The notes beneath the pieces are model-generated. The model was not told the origin of the DNA, made no database searches, and saw only the letters and a program-made list of their open reading frames with translations. Position numbers and translations under genes: made by a program. DNA of 57,503 nucleotides from a virus: the IMG/VR virus record IMGVR_UViG_3300022221_000009, positions 1 to 57,503 of that record; one strand, written 5' to 3'. Shown one piece after another: positions 14,851 through 22,478 of the stretch. How positions within the stretch are numbered: the stretch's first letter is position 1; the number at the start of each line of letters is the position of its first letter.

Positions 14851-15306
14851 ATGAATCGGGTATTGGAAAAACTGGGTATTGAAAGAATGGAATATTGGGA
14901 GCGGGTTCAGGCCGCGATGGAGTACGCTGGCCTGGGACCAACTAAGGTAGCCGCGATTGTCCGGACATTTCCGGACTGCGAAACTGTCAGCCAGCAAACA
15001 ATCTCACAGATTGGCACTGAGCGGCGCAGAAGCTCTAAATATACCGTGCAGATTGCGATCGCCACCGGCACACGCCCAGAATGGCTTGCAGCAGAGCGTG
15101 GTGACATGATTGATATAGAAACAGCCAAAGATCCCAAGCTGGAAAGTATTGCCCGAGACATGGTTAAAGACGCCCTGACAGCCAGAAAAATTAAATTAGC
15201 CAAAGAAACCATCGACCAACTGGTCGACCTGGCTTACGACGATGTATCCAAAGGCCAACTAACGAAAGCCAAGGTATATAAGCTAATCAAGCTTGTGGCC
15301 GCATGA
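14851..15306 (+). CDS. CI-like repressor without peptidase domain
   Basis: A 151-residue protein with an N-terminal lambda-repressor-type helix-turn-helix (about residues 15-85): ERVQAAMEYAGLGPTKVAAI, VSQQTISQIGT, and the ATGTRPEWLAAERGDM end typical of CI proteins. The C-terminal 60 residues are helical and lack the Ser/Lys self-cleaving peptidase domain, so induction would not follow the RecA/LexA-like cleavage path; an anti-repressor is one alternative. It is transcribed rightward between the early promoters, as expected of an immunity repressor. Confidence 0.8.
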   Translation: MNRVLEKLGIERMEYWERVQAAMEYAGLGPTKVAAIVRTFPDCETVSQQTISQIGTERRRSSKYTVQIAIATGTRPEWLAAERGDMIDIETAKDPKLESIARDMVKDALTARKIKLAKETIDQLVDLAYDDVSKGQLTKAKVYKLIKLVAA

Positions 15307-15507
15307 AATGATCTCCAGGTACTTCAAGTACTGATCCTTACCGCTCAGTCCGTCATTGAGTATTTTCGCTGCCTGAACCGTTTTACGGGCTTCTGCCACG
15401 ATATCTGACTGCGTTGTCAGGATTGTGGCGCCTACCACTATCGTCACCAGTGACGAAACAACCGACACAAACACCAATTTTGTCAGTTCTTTAGTTAATT
15501 CCGACAT
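15283..15507 (-). CDS. Small membrane protein in the immunity region
   Basis: A 74-residue protein with one hydrophobic span at about residues 10-32 (LVFVSVVSSLVTIVVGATIL) and a helical soluble tail. It is convergent with the repressor gene and their 3-prime ends overlap by 24 bp. Membrane proteins next to repressors often act in superinfection exclusion; this is an inference from place only. Confidence 0.6.
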   Translation of the reverse strand: MSELTKELTKLVFVSVVSSLVTIVVGATILTTQSDIVAEARKTVQAAKILNDGLSGKDQYLKYLEIISCGHKLD

Positions 15508-15574
15508 ACCCTACTGCCTCAATACCTACTAAATGTAACAGGTTATCGGCCAGTTAACGCTTTGTCTTCGTTAA

Positions 15575-15727
15575 TTATTGTAATAGAACAAGATATAAGA
15601 CAGTCAGCCCAGCAATAACGCCAATCAAAACCGCTAGTCCATATAGCATCGTGTTGTGTATTTTATTTTTATAAATTTCATTTCCGATTTTTTCTGCTAA
15701 ATCAAGCGTTTCCCCAATATTGCTCAT
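15575..15727 (-). CDS. Second small membrane protein in the immunity region
   Basis: ATG at 15727 is preceded by GGAGG at 4 bases. The 50-residue product has an amphipathic N-terminal half and a hydrophobic C-terminal span (MLYGLAVLIGVIAGLTVLYL). It shares direction with the gene at 15283. The longer upstream reading would cross the right operator region and is not credible. Confidence 0.6.
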   Translation of the reverse strand: MSNIGETLDLAEKIGNEIYKNKIHNTMLYGLAVLIGVIAGLTVLYLVLLQ

Positions 15728-15830
15728 GTAGCCTCCATTATACCCCACTAATTTATACAGCTTTAAAAAATAGGCTAATTTTCTGGATTTAACAACCTGT
15801 AACAATTGAAAATATCGGTACAATCCTGTT

Positions 15831-15878
15831 AATACAATTTTTCTTGTTGACTTAAATACAATTTTTGTTGTATATATT
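15831..15878 (+). promoter_or_regulatory. Early-right promoter with operator-like sequences
   Basis: TTGACT (15847-15852), an 18-base spacer and TATATA (15871-15876) make a plausible sigma70 promoter. It overlaps ATACAA-N6-TTGTAT (a dyad at 15856-15873) and the AATACAAT...TCTTGTT element shared with the left promoter. It should drive the rightward operon beginning at 15911. Confidence 0.6.
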
Positions 15879-15910
15879 ACATATTGAATGGGAAACAGGA
15901 ATGGGTATCC

Positions 15911-16117
15911 ATGTATCAACTCTTCACACAGTGCAACCGCATTACTGAGAAGCCTACCTTTGATGAGGCTGAACGGGCCGCCATTGCCTTCGCCGGGCAA
16001 GAAATGGTGGACGTGATTATCTACGACCCCGACCAAATCCCAGGACACATTGACCGCTGGCTGGTACGCGCTGGACAACCGTTTGTCCAGGCGGCGCATA
16101 CCAAGGTGGCGGCCTAA
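15911..16117 (+). CDS. Hypothetical 68-residue protein, first gene of the right operon
   Basis: Start at ATG 15911 (AGGA upstream). The product contains an FDEAERAAIAFAG helix and a beta segment ending in DRWLVRAGQPF. No recognised family. As the first right-arm gene it may be an early regulator or inhibitor; there is no direct evidence. Confidence 0.6.
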   Translation: MYQLFTQCNRITEKPTFDEAERAAIAFAGQEMVDVIIYDPDQIPGHIDRWLVRAGQPFVQAAHTKVAA

Positions 16118-16204
16118 ATAACGGCATTAATTGGGAGTTCAGGCCTTTTGAGGTATTCCCACGGGCTGTGCGGGTTAAACATTAACAAAATAGGAGATAG
16201 ATTG

Positions 16205-16486
16205 ATGGATATTTCACACCTGAATAAAGCCGATGTTTTGGCTGCTCTGTACAACCATTCACGACCACAAGGTATGGGGTTTTTACATTACACGCCTGAA
16301 GACATGACAACCGAACAGGCGCAAAAACTTTTAGATGATGGCCACACATATTTTGATTACCTGCAAGGCCGAGTAATGAAGATTGATTTGCGTGGCGACG
16401 ATCTGAGAACCGTTCTTTACAACCGTGACAACGGCCCGAACGCTGCGGAAAAAGTGATCGCTTCATTATCTACGAAAACCGCCTAG
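16205..16486 (+). CDS. Conserved hypothetical small phage protein (PQGMGFLHY type)
   Basis: ATG at 16205 is preceded by AGGAGAT. The 93-residue protein has the conserved-looking centre LYNHSRPQGMGFLHYTP, a DYLQGRVMKIDL strand and a NRDNGPNAAEKVI helix. I recognise it as a type of small protein found in phages and plasmids, of unknown role. Confidence 0.7.
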   Translation: MDISHLNKADVLAALYNHSRPQGMGFLHYTPEDMTTEQAQKLLDDGHTYFDYLQGRVMKIDLRGDDLRTVLYNRDNGPNAAEKVIASLSTKTA

Positions 16487-16490
16487 CCGC

Positions 16491-16900
16491 TTCCCTCTTA
16501 CACCTTCTCTGAGGGTGTAAGGGAAAGGGTTAATACATTCGCCAATGAAGTGACTGACTATCACTGAGGCAAACAGTGGGTGGCAAGCATGGGAACTGAC
16601 AAGCCCATGTTAGGACAACAAGGGTTAGCCGGATGAACCGCCGCTTCATCCAGTATCTACCGGCTAGGGTGCTGAACTTGTCATTCAGCGGGTAATTACT
16701 TCTTTGATGTGCCTACGGGATCCAGGGCTGCCCGGCCCACGAACAACCCAGAGAAAGGCCCTGAGCCGGGGCGGAGCAGCCAGGTTGCCAGCCTGGGGAG
16801 AGTGCCAATACGCATCTGACTTCATTCAGTAGAGCGAGATAGCTTGGCAGCGATGTAGCTTACTGAAAGGCCAATGAATTTAATAACAGGAGATATGGGA
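16491..16900 (+). ncRNA. Candidate structured non-coding RNA or long structured leader
   Basis: Over 400 bases with no open frame but many stems: TTCCC/TTACACC hairpin (16491-16525), CATGGG/CCCATG (16588-16609), TAGCC/GGCTA enclosing GGATGAA/TTCATCC (16626-16666), GCTGAA/TTCAGC (16671-16689), GGCTG/CAGCC extended by CCCGGC/GCCGGG (16726-16781), CCAGG/CCTGG (16780-16796, an alternative to the previous stem) and TTCAGTA/TACTGAA (16825-16867). About nine GGA triplets lie in it up to the next gene's start. It matches no RNA family I know. It may be an independent RNA or the leader of the DUF3846-like gene. Confidence 0.6.
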
Positions 16901-16901
16901 T

Positions 16902-17240
16902 ATGGGAACCATGAAAATTTTAAAAACAGACGGCACGCAAACAGACGAAGAATGTGTCGATGTTTACGAAGGGCAATCCTCTATGAGGGAAAGGCTAAAA
17001 GAGATTGTCGGCGGTGATATTGAGCATGTACACGTATTGTATGAAGAAAAACCTGCTTACATGGTTGTCAACGAAACCGGCGCAGTACAGAGCCCACCAT
17101 TACCAGTCAACAAAGAGGCTTCACATATTTATCACGCCGCATCAGCAAAGCGTGAAGGCTTAACGCTTGATCAAGCTTTTAATGAGTACCCGCCAGTGCA
17201 TGGCGATGTTGCTGTGCTGTTTGATTGTAAGGTTCGATAA
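16902..17240 (+). CDS. DUF3846-like protein
   Basis: A 112-residue protein with the DUF3846 pattern: a short basic strand, a central EHVHVLYEEKPAYMVVNETG, PVNKEASHIYH, and the ending PVHGDVAVLF. These proteins are common in phages and plasmids; the function is not established. The start at 16902 lies 9 bases after AGGAG; a second ATG at 16911 is possible. The start region contains three GGA motifs, so CsrA control is conceivable. Confidence 0.7.
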   Translation: MGTMKILKTDGTQTDEECVDVYEGQSSMRERLKEIVGGDIEHVHVLYEEKPAYMVVNETGAVQSPPLPVNKEASHIYHAASAKREGLTLDQAFNEYPPVHGDVAVLFDCKVR

Positions 17241-17245
17241 CGGTC

Positions 17246-17434
17246 ATGCCCCAAATCGCCCAATCCCAAACCATCAACACCCAAACGGTCATCATTGACA
17301 AATATGGGCTCCGGTTCTGTCAGTGCCGATACTGTAACGGTTTAATTCCATTAGGTCCAAATGAAGAACCAAGTCTATTGGGCGAAACATGCTCTATTGA
17401 ATGTAAGTTGCGAGATATCGAACATTACAACTAA
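17246..17434 (+). CDS. Small zinc-ribbon-like protein
   Basis: A 62-residue protein with four Cys residues in two pairs, CQCRYC at about 25-30 and CSIEC near 49-53, which fits a zinc ribbon. Otherwise unrecognised. Confidence 0.6.
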   Translation: MPQIAQSQTINTQTVIIDKYGLRFCQCRYCNGLIPLGPNEEPSLLGETCSIECKLRDIEHYN

Positions 17435-17448
17435 AAAAAGGAAAGGAT

Positions 17449-17601
17449 ATGAAACAGATTAAATTTAAAACCACCGCCAACATCGTCGATGTATGGCATG
17501 CAAATTTAAGGAATGGTCGCGCAATTATCTCTACTGTATCAGTCAAGCGGATGAATCAAGCCGTTATTCGTAATCGCCGCTGTATGGGTATACGGCACTA
17601 A
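17449..17601 (+). CDS. Hypothetical basic 50-residue protein
   Basis: The ATG at 17449 follows a GAAAGGAT site. The product is very basic, with Arg clusters in the C-terminal third (VIRNRRCMGIRH). It may bind nucleic acid. No family recognised. Confidence 0.5.
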   Translation: MKQIKFKTTANIVDVWHANLRNGRAIISTVSVKRMNQAVIRNRRCMGIRH

Positions 17602-17618
17602 CAAAAAGGAAAAATATA

Positions 17619-17792
17619 ATGGAAGTAGAAAAATATATTGGATATATCTACCTGCTTTTTTTATTTGGTTTCGCCTGTTACGCATTAATCATTTTTTTTC
17701 TTTTTCGCAGCGAAGAAGATCACGACAGAACAGAAGATGATGCAGATCAGGTTGTTTATCTGCAAGATTATAAACGCAATAAAGGAGTGTAA
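17619..17792 (+). CDS. Small membrane protein upstream of csrA
   Basis: A 57-residue protein with one strongly hydrophobic span (residues 7-29, rich in Phe/Leu/Ile) and an acidic tail. It follows an AAAAAGGA site and ends 4 bases before csrA, whose ribosome site lies within its last codons. Confidence 0.6.
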   Translation: MEVEKYIGYIYLLFLFGFACYALIIFFLFRSEEDHDRTEDDADQVVYLQDYKRNKGV

Positions 17793-17796
17793 AAGC

Positions 17797-17982
17797 ATGC
17801 TGATATTAACACGACGAGTTGGTGAAACGCTCATGATTGGTGATGAGGTTACTGTCACGGTCCTGGGTGTAAAAGGTAATCAGGTCCGCATTGGCGTCAA
17901 TGCCCCGAAAGAGATAGCCGTTCACAGGGAAGAGATTTACGACAAGATCAAAGCCGAGAAAAAAACAGCAGTCTCAGGCTAA
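17797..17982 (+). CDS. csrA: CsrA/RsmA carbon storage regulator homologue
   Basis: A 61-residue full-length Csr[11 protein letters not shown] at the start with the RNA-contacting Leu4, Arg6 and Arg7, and VHREEIY with Arg44. CsrA dimers bind GGA motifs in leaders and repress translation or alter mRNA stability. A phage copy can reprogramme host metabolism or tune phage genes; many leaders in this operon carry GGA near their start codons, its own included. The longer reading from 17737 crosses the previous gene and lacks a ribosome site. Confidence 0.95.
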   Translation: MLILTRRVGETLMIGDEVTVTVLGVKGNQVRIGVNAPKEIAVHREEIYDKIKAEKKTAVSG

Positions 17983-18011
17983 ACATTAAATTTACTTAGG
18001 AGTAAAACATT

Positions 18012-18980
18012 ATGGTAACAACAGCAACTGAAGTTTCAAAAGGTATCCCTTATACCGCTATCCCATTCGACACAAACAATCGTGAGGAATGGTTAGCTCT
18101 GCGTGATAAAGGTATTGGCGGTAGCGATGCCTCGATTGCGGCAGGTCTCAATCCTTATAAGACCCCTTATGAACTGTATATGGAAAAAACTGGCCAACTG
18201 AAACCAGAAGACCTCAGCAACAATGAGCGCGTTCACTTTGGGAACGTCCTGGAAGATGTCGTCGCACAGGAATATGTTCGTCGCCGGACTGAGCGTGAGG
18301 ACCGGGAAATCAAGGTACGGCGCGTCAATCGGATCCTGCAATCCAAACAACACCCCTTTATGTTAGCCAACCTGGACCGGGATGTGGTTGGAGAACCGCG
18401 CTTACTGGAGTGTAAGACCGCTGATGTCTATGCCGCCAAACCTGAATTGTGGGGGGAAGAGTTTACTGACGAAGTTCCTGAACACTATCTGATTCAAACA
18501 CAGCACTACATGAGTGTAACCGGTTATGAGGTTGCTGATCTGGCAGTCCTGATTGGCGGTAATACCTACCGGCAATACACTATCGAACGTAATGAAAACC
18601 TGATCACCAACCTGATCATGATCGAGGCCGACTTCTGGGATCGTATCAAAAAAGGCACCCCACCTGAAATCGATTATCTGGCACCCAGTACATACGACAT
18701 GCTGAAACGGCTCTATCCCGGCACCAATGGCGAAACGATTGAACTGGCCCCTGAATTAGCAGCCTGGGTCCAGACTATGAATCAGGCCGCTGAAAGGGTT
18801 AAGCAGTATGAGGCCGTCAAGTCTGGCGCCAAGAATCATATCCTGGCCGAAATGGGCGAGGCTGCCATTGCCCACATCCCCGGTATTGAGGGCGGCTTCA
18901 CACGAAAAATAGTCAATCGCAAAGGTTTTGAAGTTGACGCTACCAGTTATATCGATTTTCGATATAGCAAGAAAGCGTAA
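18012..18980 (+). CDS. YqaJ-type exonuclease (lambda Exo-like)
   Basis: A 322-residue recombination nuclease of the YqaJ/lambda-exonuclease fold. It has WLALRDKGIGGSDAS at about residues 27-41, the HFGNVLEDVVAQEY helix, a D in the ANLDRD segment, the ECKT motif (about 133-136) and QTQHYM near residue 162. It would degrade one strand from double-strand ends to leave 3-prime overhangs for annealing. The next gene probably encodes its annealing partner. It starts behind AGGAG. Confidence 0.88.
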   Translation: MVTTATEVSKGIPYTAIPFDTNNREEWLALRDKGIGGSDASIAAGLNPYKTPYELYMEKTGQLKPEDLSNNERVHFGNVLEDVVAQEYVRRRTEREDREIKVRRVNRILQSKQHPFMLANLDRDVVGEPRLLECKTADVYAAKPELWGEEFTDEVPEHYLIQTQHYMSVTGYEVADLAVLIGGNTYRQYTIERNENLITNLIMIEADFWDRIKKGTPPEIDYLAPSTYDMLKRLYPGTNGETIELAPELAAWVQTMNQAAERVKQYEAVKSGAKNHILAEMGEAAIAHIPGIEGGFTRKIVNRKGFEVDATSYIDFRYSKKA

Positions 18981-19006
18981 CGGTTTTTAAAAGCAAGGAG
19001 ATCATC

Positions 19007-19990
19007 ATGAATCAAGTAGTAACTAATCCGTTTGGTAAAGATAATAACCAAGCAAGTGGTATTGTCCAGGTTGAACAAAGTCGCGCCACGCAGGAAGTAC
19101 AGGCCGCAATGGTTGTTGCAAAAAAATTTCCACGCAATGAAGCCGAAGCGATGGACAGGATTTTAAAAACCTGTACCCGCCCTACTTTGGCTGTACAAGC
19201 TTTGTATGCCTATCCCAAGGGTAACACAACGGTTGCAGGCCCGAGCATCCGCTTGGCCGAGGCAATTGCACAGAACTGGGGGAACATCCAGTTTGGTATA
19301 CGCGAGTTGGAAAGGATGCACGGACAATCCACCATGGAGGCTTATGCGTGGGATTTGGAAACAAATACACGGCAGTCCAAAGTATTCTACGCAGAGCATA
19401 TCCGTCGTGCTAATGGTAAAAATAAATCACTCGATGATCCGCGTGACATTTATGAAATGACAGCCAACCTAGGCGCAAGGCGCCTACGAGCCTGTATTTT
19501 AGGTATTATTCCTGGCGACGTTGTTGATCATGCCGTCAAGCAAGTTGAAGTCACATTAAACAATCAGCATGGCGCACCGGAAGAGCAGATCACAAAGTTA
19601 GTTGAAGCTTTCGCTGCCTTTGGTGTAACGAAAGATATCCTTGCGAAACGGTTAGGTCATCGTGTTGAAAGTTGTATCAGTGCGGAAATTATCAACCTGC
19701 GGACTATTTACACAGCAATTCGTGACTGTGTTGGTAAGCCGGAAGATTATTTTGATATGCCTACCACAAACAACACCACCCCTCCTGCTCAAACCAATAA
19801 CAGCGGATCTCGATCCGATAGTATTGCAACCAAACTTACTTCTATTTCCGAACCTGCGGCACCAGCAGAAGAAGCAACCGCAACAGATGCAAGTGTGGTA
19901 AACGACGATGTACCACCCAATGTCGGTGATTTTGGCTTGCCGGATAATTACGGGGAAGAAAGTGCCGCTGAGTCGCGCCCAGAAGAGTGA
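19007..19990 (+). CDS. Putative single-strand annealing or recombination partner
   Basis: A 327-residue protein downstream of the YqaJ-type exonuclease, the usual place of a RecT/Beta-like annealing protein. The core (about residues 55-190) has SIRLAEAIAQNWGNIQFGI, AYAWDLETNTR and YEMTANLGARRLRACIL, motifs of a conserved phage protein group I associate with recombination operons. A low-complexity, acidic C-terminal tail (about 245-327) resembles tails that bind partners. The function is inferred from context and is not proven by motif. Confidence 0.55.
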   Translation: MNQVVTNPFGKDNNQASGIVQVEQSRATQEVQAAMVVAKKFPRNEAEAMDRILKTCTRPTLAVQALYAYPKGNTTVAGPSIRLAEAIAQNWGNIQFGIRELERMHGQSTMEAYAWDLETNTRQSKVFYAEHIRRANGKNKSLDDPRDIYEMTANLGARRLRACILGIIPGDVVDHAVKQVEVTLNNQHGAPEEQITKLVEAFAAFGVTKDILAKRLGHRVESCISAEIINLRTIYTAIRDCVGKPEDYFDMPTTNNTTPPAQTNNSGSRSDSIATKLTSISEPAAPAEEATATDASVVNDDVPPNVGDFGLPDNYGEESAAESRPEE

Positions 19991-20237
19991 AGCAAACCCC
20001 CTTGCCCGTTTAGAGGAAGTCAAAGCCAAGCATCTACAACTGGCCACCCCTGACTTCCTCGAACGGCACCGGGCCTTTTGTGCTGCGGAAATAGATGATG
20101 ATCGGATCCGCTGCCTGGATTGCGAAAAGTGGGAGTTTAAACCGTATTATAAAAAATGGGAATGTATAGATAACGCTGGGTGTGTGCCAGATATATTACG
20201 CCGCTGTCTCCGATCAATAAAAAAGAAAGAAGGTTGA
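19962..20237 (+). CDS. Small Cys-containing protein, 91 residues
   Basis: GTG start at 19962 chosen, behind a GGGGAAGAA site and with a short overlap with the upstream gene. It contains CLDCEKWEFKPYYKKWECIDNAGC, a four-Cys metal-binding pattern, and a basic C-terminus. No family recognised; probably part of the recombination operon. Confidence 0.55.
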   Translation: MPLSRAQKSEANPLARLEEVKAKHLQLATPDFLERHRAFCAAEIDDDRIRCLDCEKWEFKPYYKKWECIDNAGCVPDILRRCLRSIKKKEG

Positions 20238-20241
20238 ATTA

Positions 20242-20586
20242 ATGATCACAAAGCAAATGAGCATTGCCATACATGTTATGACCACTCTAGCAAGAAAAGG
20301 ATCAACAACAGGACCAGCAATTGCCGCAGAATTGAAGTGTTCACAAACCTATGTGGCAAATATTATGAGAAAGTTAACTGAATCCGGTTATATCGTGGGG
20401 TTTAGTGGGTATGGTGGTGGCCGAATACTGAACGTACAAGCTAACGATATAACGCTGGCTAACATTGTCAGCATCTTTATTAATACTGATAACATCGATG
20501 GTGACGCAAAAATAGTATCTGATTTAATTATCCATAATCTCAACAAGATCACTTTATCAGATTTTGTTACTCGAAAGATGGTATAG
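20242..20586 (+). CDS. Rrf2-like transcriptional regulator
   Basis: A 114-residue protein resembling the winged-helix domain of the Rrf2/IscR family: ITKQMSIAIHVMTTLARKG, PAIAAELKCSQTYVANIMRKL, and a GYGGGRILN wing. The Cys residues that hold the Fe-S cluster in IscR are not present, and the C-terminus is short. It may control phage or host genes. Four bases separate it from the preceding stop. Confidence 0.75.
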   Translation: MITKQMSIAIHVMTTLARKGSTTGPAIAAELKCSQTYVANIMRKLTESGYIVGFSGYGGGRILNVQANDITLANIVSIFINTDNIDGDAKIVSDLIIHNLNKITLSDFVTRKMV

Positions 20587-20588
20587 AT

Positions 20589-20699
20589 ATGTCAAATAAC
20601 GACAACAAATTTTATCTAATAGAAATGGTTGTGGTATCAGTCGGATTACTGATTGTTATTTATTTGCCTGATGTCATAAATTATTTTTTAACATATTAA
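20589..20699 (+). CDS. Small membrane protein, 36 residues
   Basis: ATG three bases after the regulator stop. The protein is almost a single hydrophobic helix (residues 12-35). Too small for family assignment; close coupling supports its being real. Confidence 0.5.
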   Translation: MSNNDNKFYLIEMVVVSVGLLIVIYLPDVINYFLTY

Positions 20700-20719
20700 A
20701 TTTAACAGGAGCATAAACC

Positions 20720-20998
20720 ATGCAACCAACAAACGATCCAAAATACGGCATTAACGAACAAGGTCAAATTTGCAATATCGCCACCGGCAAACCTATTCCG
20801 AATGATGAACCGATAATGATTTTTCGTGGCCAGGATGACTTAGCCGCCCAGGTTATCGCATATTATGAAAACTTGGTTGCTACTGGCGAACACAAAGCAG
20901 CAGTAGAAAGCCGTATTCATGATTTCAACAAATTCAAACGTGATCATCCTGAGCGCGTAAAAATGCCTGATACCGTGTTTCCTTTTCCTGCTGTTTAG
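20720..20998 (+). CDS. Hypothetical 92-residue protein
   Basis: Soluble protein behind an AACAGGAG site, with a beta-rich N-terminus (YGINEQGQICNIATGKPIP) and a helical rest ending in a Pro/Phe-rich tail. This pattern recurs in phage early proteins, but I cannot name the family. Confidence 0.65.
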   Translation: MQPTNDPKYGINEQGQICNIATGKPIPNDEPIMIFRGQDDLAAQVIAYYENLVATGEHKAAVESRIHDFNKFKRDHPERVKMPDTVFPFPAV

Positions 20999-21006
20999 GT
21001 ATCGCC

Positions 21007-22065
21007 ATGACCAAAATCGAATGGACCGACGCCACCTGGAACCCCATCACCGGCTGCACCAAAGTCAGTGACGGCTGCAAACACTGCTATGCCGAACGGG
21101 TCTGGAAACGACTGGCCGGAAACCCGCACTGTGAATACTTCAAGCGGCCCTTTACTGACGTGCAATGCCACCCGGTACGCCTTGGTCAGCCCTTGCGCTG
21201 GAAAAAGCCCCGGATGATATTCGTCAACAGTATGTCGGATTTGTTTCATGAGTCGATACCCTTCGAATACATCGCCTCAGTCTTTGCCATCATGGGAGTC
21301 ACCACCCGGCATACCTATCAGGTACTCACCAAGCGGCCTGAGCGTATGCTGGAGTTTTTTGAATGGATAGATGATTGTGGTGGGATATTTCCGGGCGACG
21401 AAATATGGGAGTACTGGCCAGAGCATGTTAAGTGGAAGGGTTACGACAACTGCGGCCCAGGCTACCCCTTTGAAAACGTCTGGCTTGGCGTATCAGTCGA
21501 AGATCAGAAAACCGCAAACGAACGGATCCCCTTGCTACTCCAGACCCCGGCCGCTGTCCGGTGGTTATCCATCGAGCCCATGCTGGGGGCGATTGACTTA
21601 AGAATTCCATTAAATCTTATGTGGCTTGTTACAACACCATTTAGCGCCCGCACCGGCTATGTGGGGAAAAGCACCTCTGGCTGGCGACCGTCTTACAGGA
21701 TTGATGACCCAGACGAAACGCCTATACCACCCGATATTAACTGGGTAGTCGTCGGCGGCGAATCCGGCCCCAAAGCCCGCCCCATGCACCCCGACTGGGT
21801 CCGTTCCGTGCGCGACCAATGCCAGGCCGCTGGCGTGCCGTTCTTTTTTAAGCAGCATGGTGAGTGGATAGCCTCAGCTTTTTGTGCTGATGATCAAGCA
21901 GATGTCAAATGCCAAGAGGCTTATATCAGGCGGGATGGCTATGTTCATAATGGTGATAACGGCGTTGATTTCTTCGGATCAGACGAGCAAGTGCTTCGTC
22001 TCGGCAAAAAGAAAGCAGGCCGCACCCTCGACGGCAGGACATGGGAGGAATATCCCGATGCGTGA
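21007..22065 (+). CDS. DUF5131 (Gp37/Gp68-like) radical-SAM-type protein
   Basis: A 352-residue protein starting MTKIEWTDATWNPITGC. The Cys spacing CTKVSDGCKHCYAER at about residues 17-31 is the family's putative Fe-S site, followed by FVNSMSDLFHE, LTKRPERM and VVVGGESGPKARPMHPDWVR. Such proteins are common in phages; they resemble radical-SAM enzymes and their substrate is unknown. An insertion-like Trp/Gly-rich segment occurs in the middle. It overlaps the truncated ASCH ORF by 8 bp. Confidence 0.88.
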   Translation: MTKIEWTDATWNPITGCTKVSDGCKHCYAERVWKRLAGNPHCEYFKRPFTDVQCHPVRLGQPLRWKKPRMIFVNSMSDLFHESIPFEYIASVFAIMGVTTRHTYQVLTKRPERMLEFFEWIDDCGGIFPGDEIWEYWPEHVKWKGYDNCGPGYPFENVWLGVSVEDQKTANERIPLLLQTPAAVRWLSIEPMLGAIDLRIPLNLMWLVTTPFSARTGYVGKSTSGWRPSYRIDDPDETPIPPDINWVVVGGESGPKARPMHPDWVRSVRDQCQAAGVPFFFKQHGEWIASAFCADDQADVKCQEAYIRRDGYVHNGDNGVDFFGSDEQVLRLGKKKAGRTLDGRTWEEYPDA

Positions 22066-22186
22066 CCACCCCATCCTATTCAGCGCCGACATGGTCCGGG
22101 CCATCATCCACGGAAATAAGACCCAGACGCGGCGCATTGCAAAACCACTTGATATGAAAGGGCTTGGATTGAGTTATAGCCAATAG
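22058..22186 (+). pseudogene. Truncated ASCH-domain protein, N-terminal 42 residues only
   Basis: It starts with the hallmark of phage ASCH proteins, PILFSADMVRAIIHGNKTQT and RRIAKP, then leaves the family and stops at a TAG that lies in the repeated boundary sequence. Normal members run to well over 100 residues. This looks like a gene cut off when the downstream cassette array joined here. Confidence 0.6.
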
Positions 22187-22202
22187 ATAAGGGTAAATAG
22201 AT

Positions 22203-22454
22203 ATGAATATACATTGCTGGTGGTTTGGATGTGAGCCGCACCCACAAGACCCCGCGCCACCTGAATTTCTGGAATGTGAAAGGTGTGGGGAGATTGTTGA
22301 TTATAGCGATCTTGTTGGCGATACCAGACATAACCGATTTAAAGAATGGTGCAGTTATTATCTATTCAGAAAATGGCTTCCAGAGAAGTGCCCTGATTGC
22401 AACAAACGATGGAACAAGGAAGATTGCAGCCGTTGTGATGGTTTGCCTTTCTAA
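22203..22454 (+). CDS. Small zinc-finger-like protein
   Basis: An 83-residue protein with CWWFGCEPHPQD at the start and three Cys pairs (CERC, CPDC, CSRC), indicating one or two zinc sites. The start pattern is familiar from phage early proteins. Role unknown. Confidence 0.65.
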   Translation: MNIHCWWFGCEPHPQDPAPPEFLECERCGEIVDYSDLVGDTRHNRFKEWCSYYLFRKWLPEKCPDCNKRWNKEDCSRCDGLPF

Positions 22455-22478
22455 CATATACGATAAGGGTAAATAGAT

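Noticed and set aside
16491-16900. Group I or group II intron, RNase P or tmRNA
   Set aside because: None of the conserved core sequences of these RNAs (group II domain V, intron catalytic core, tmRNA ends) could be recognised.
16491-16900. A clear CsrB/RsmY-type sponge RNA
   Set aside because: GGA triplets are frequent but several fall in predicted stems, without the regular loop pattern of CsrB, so only a candidate link to CsrA is stated.
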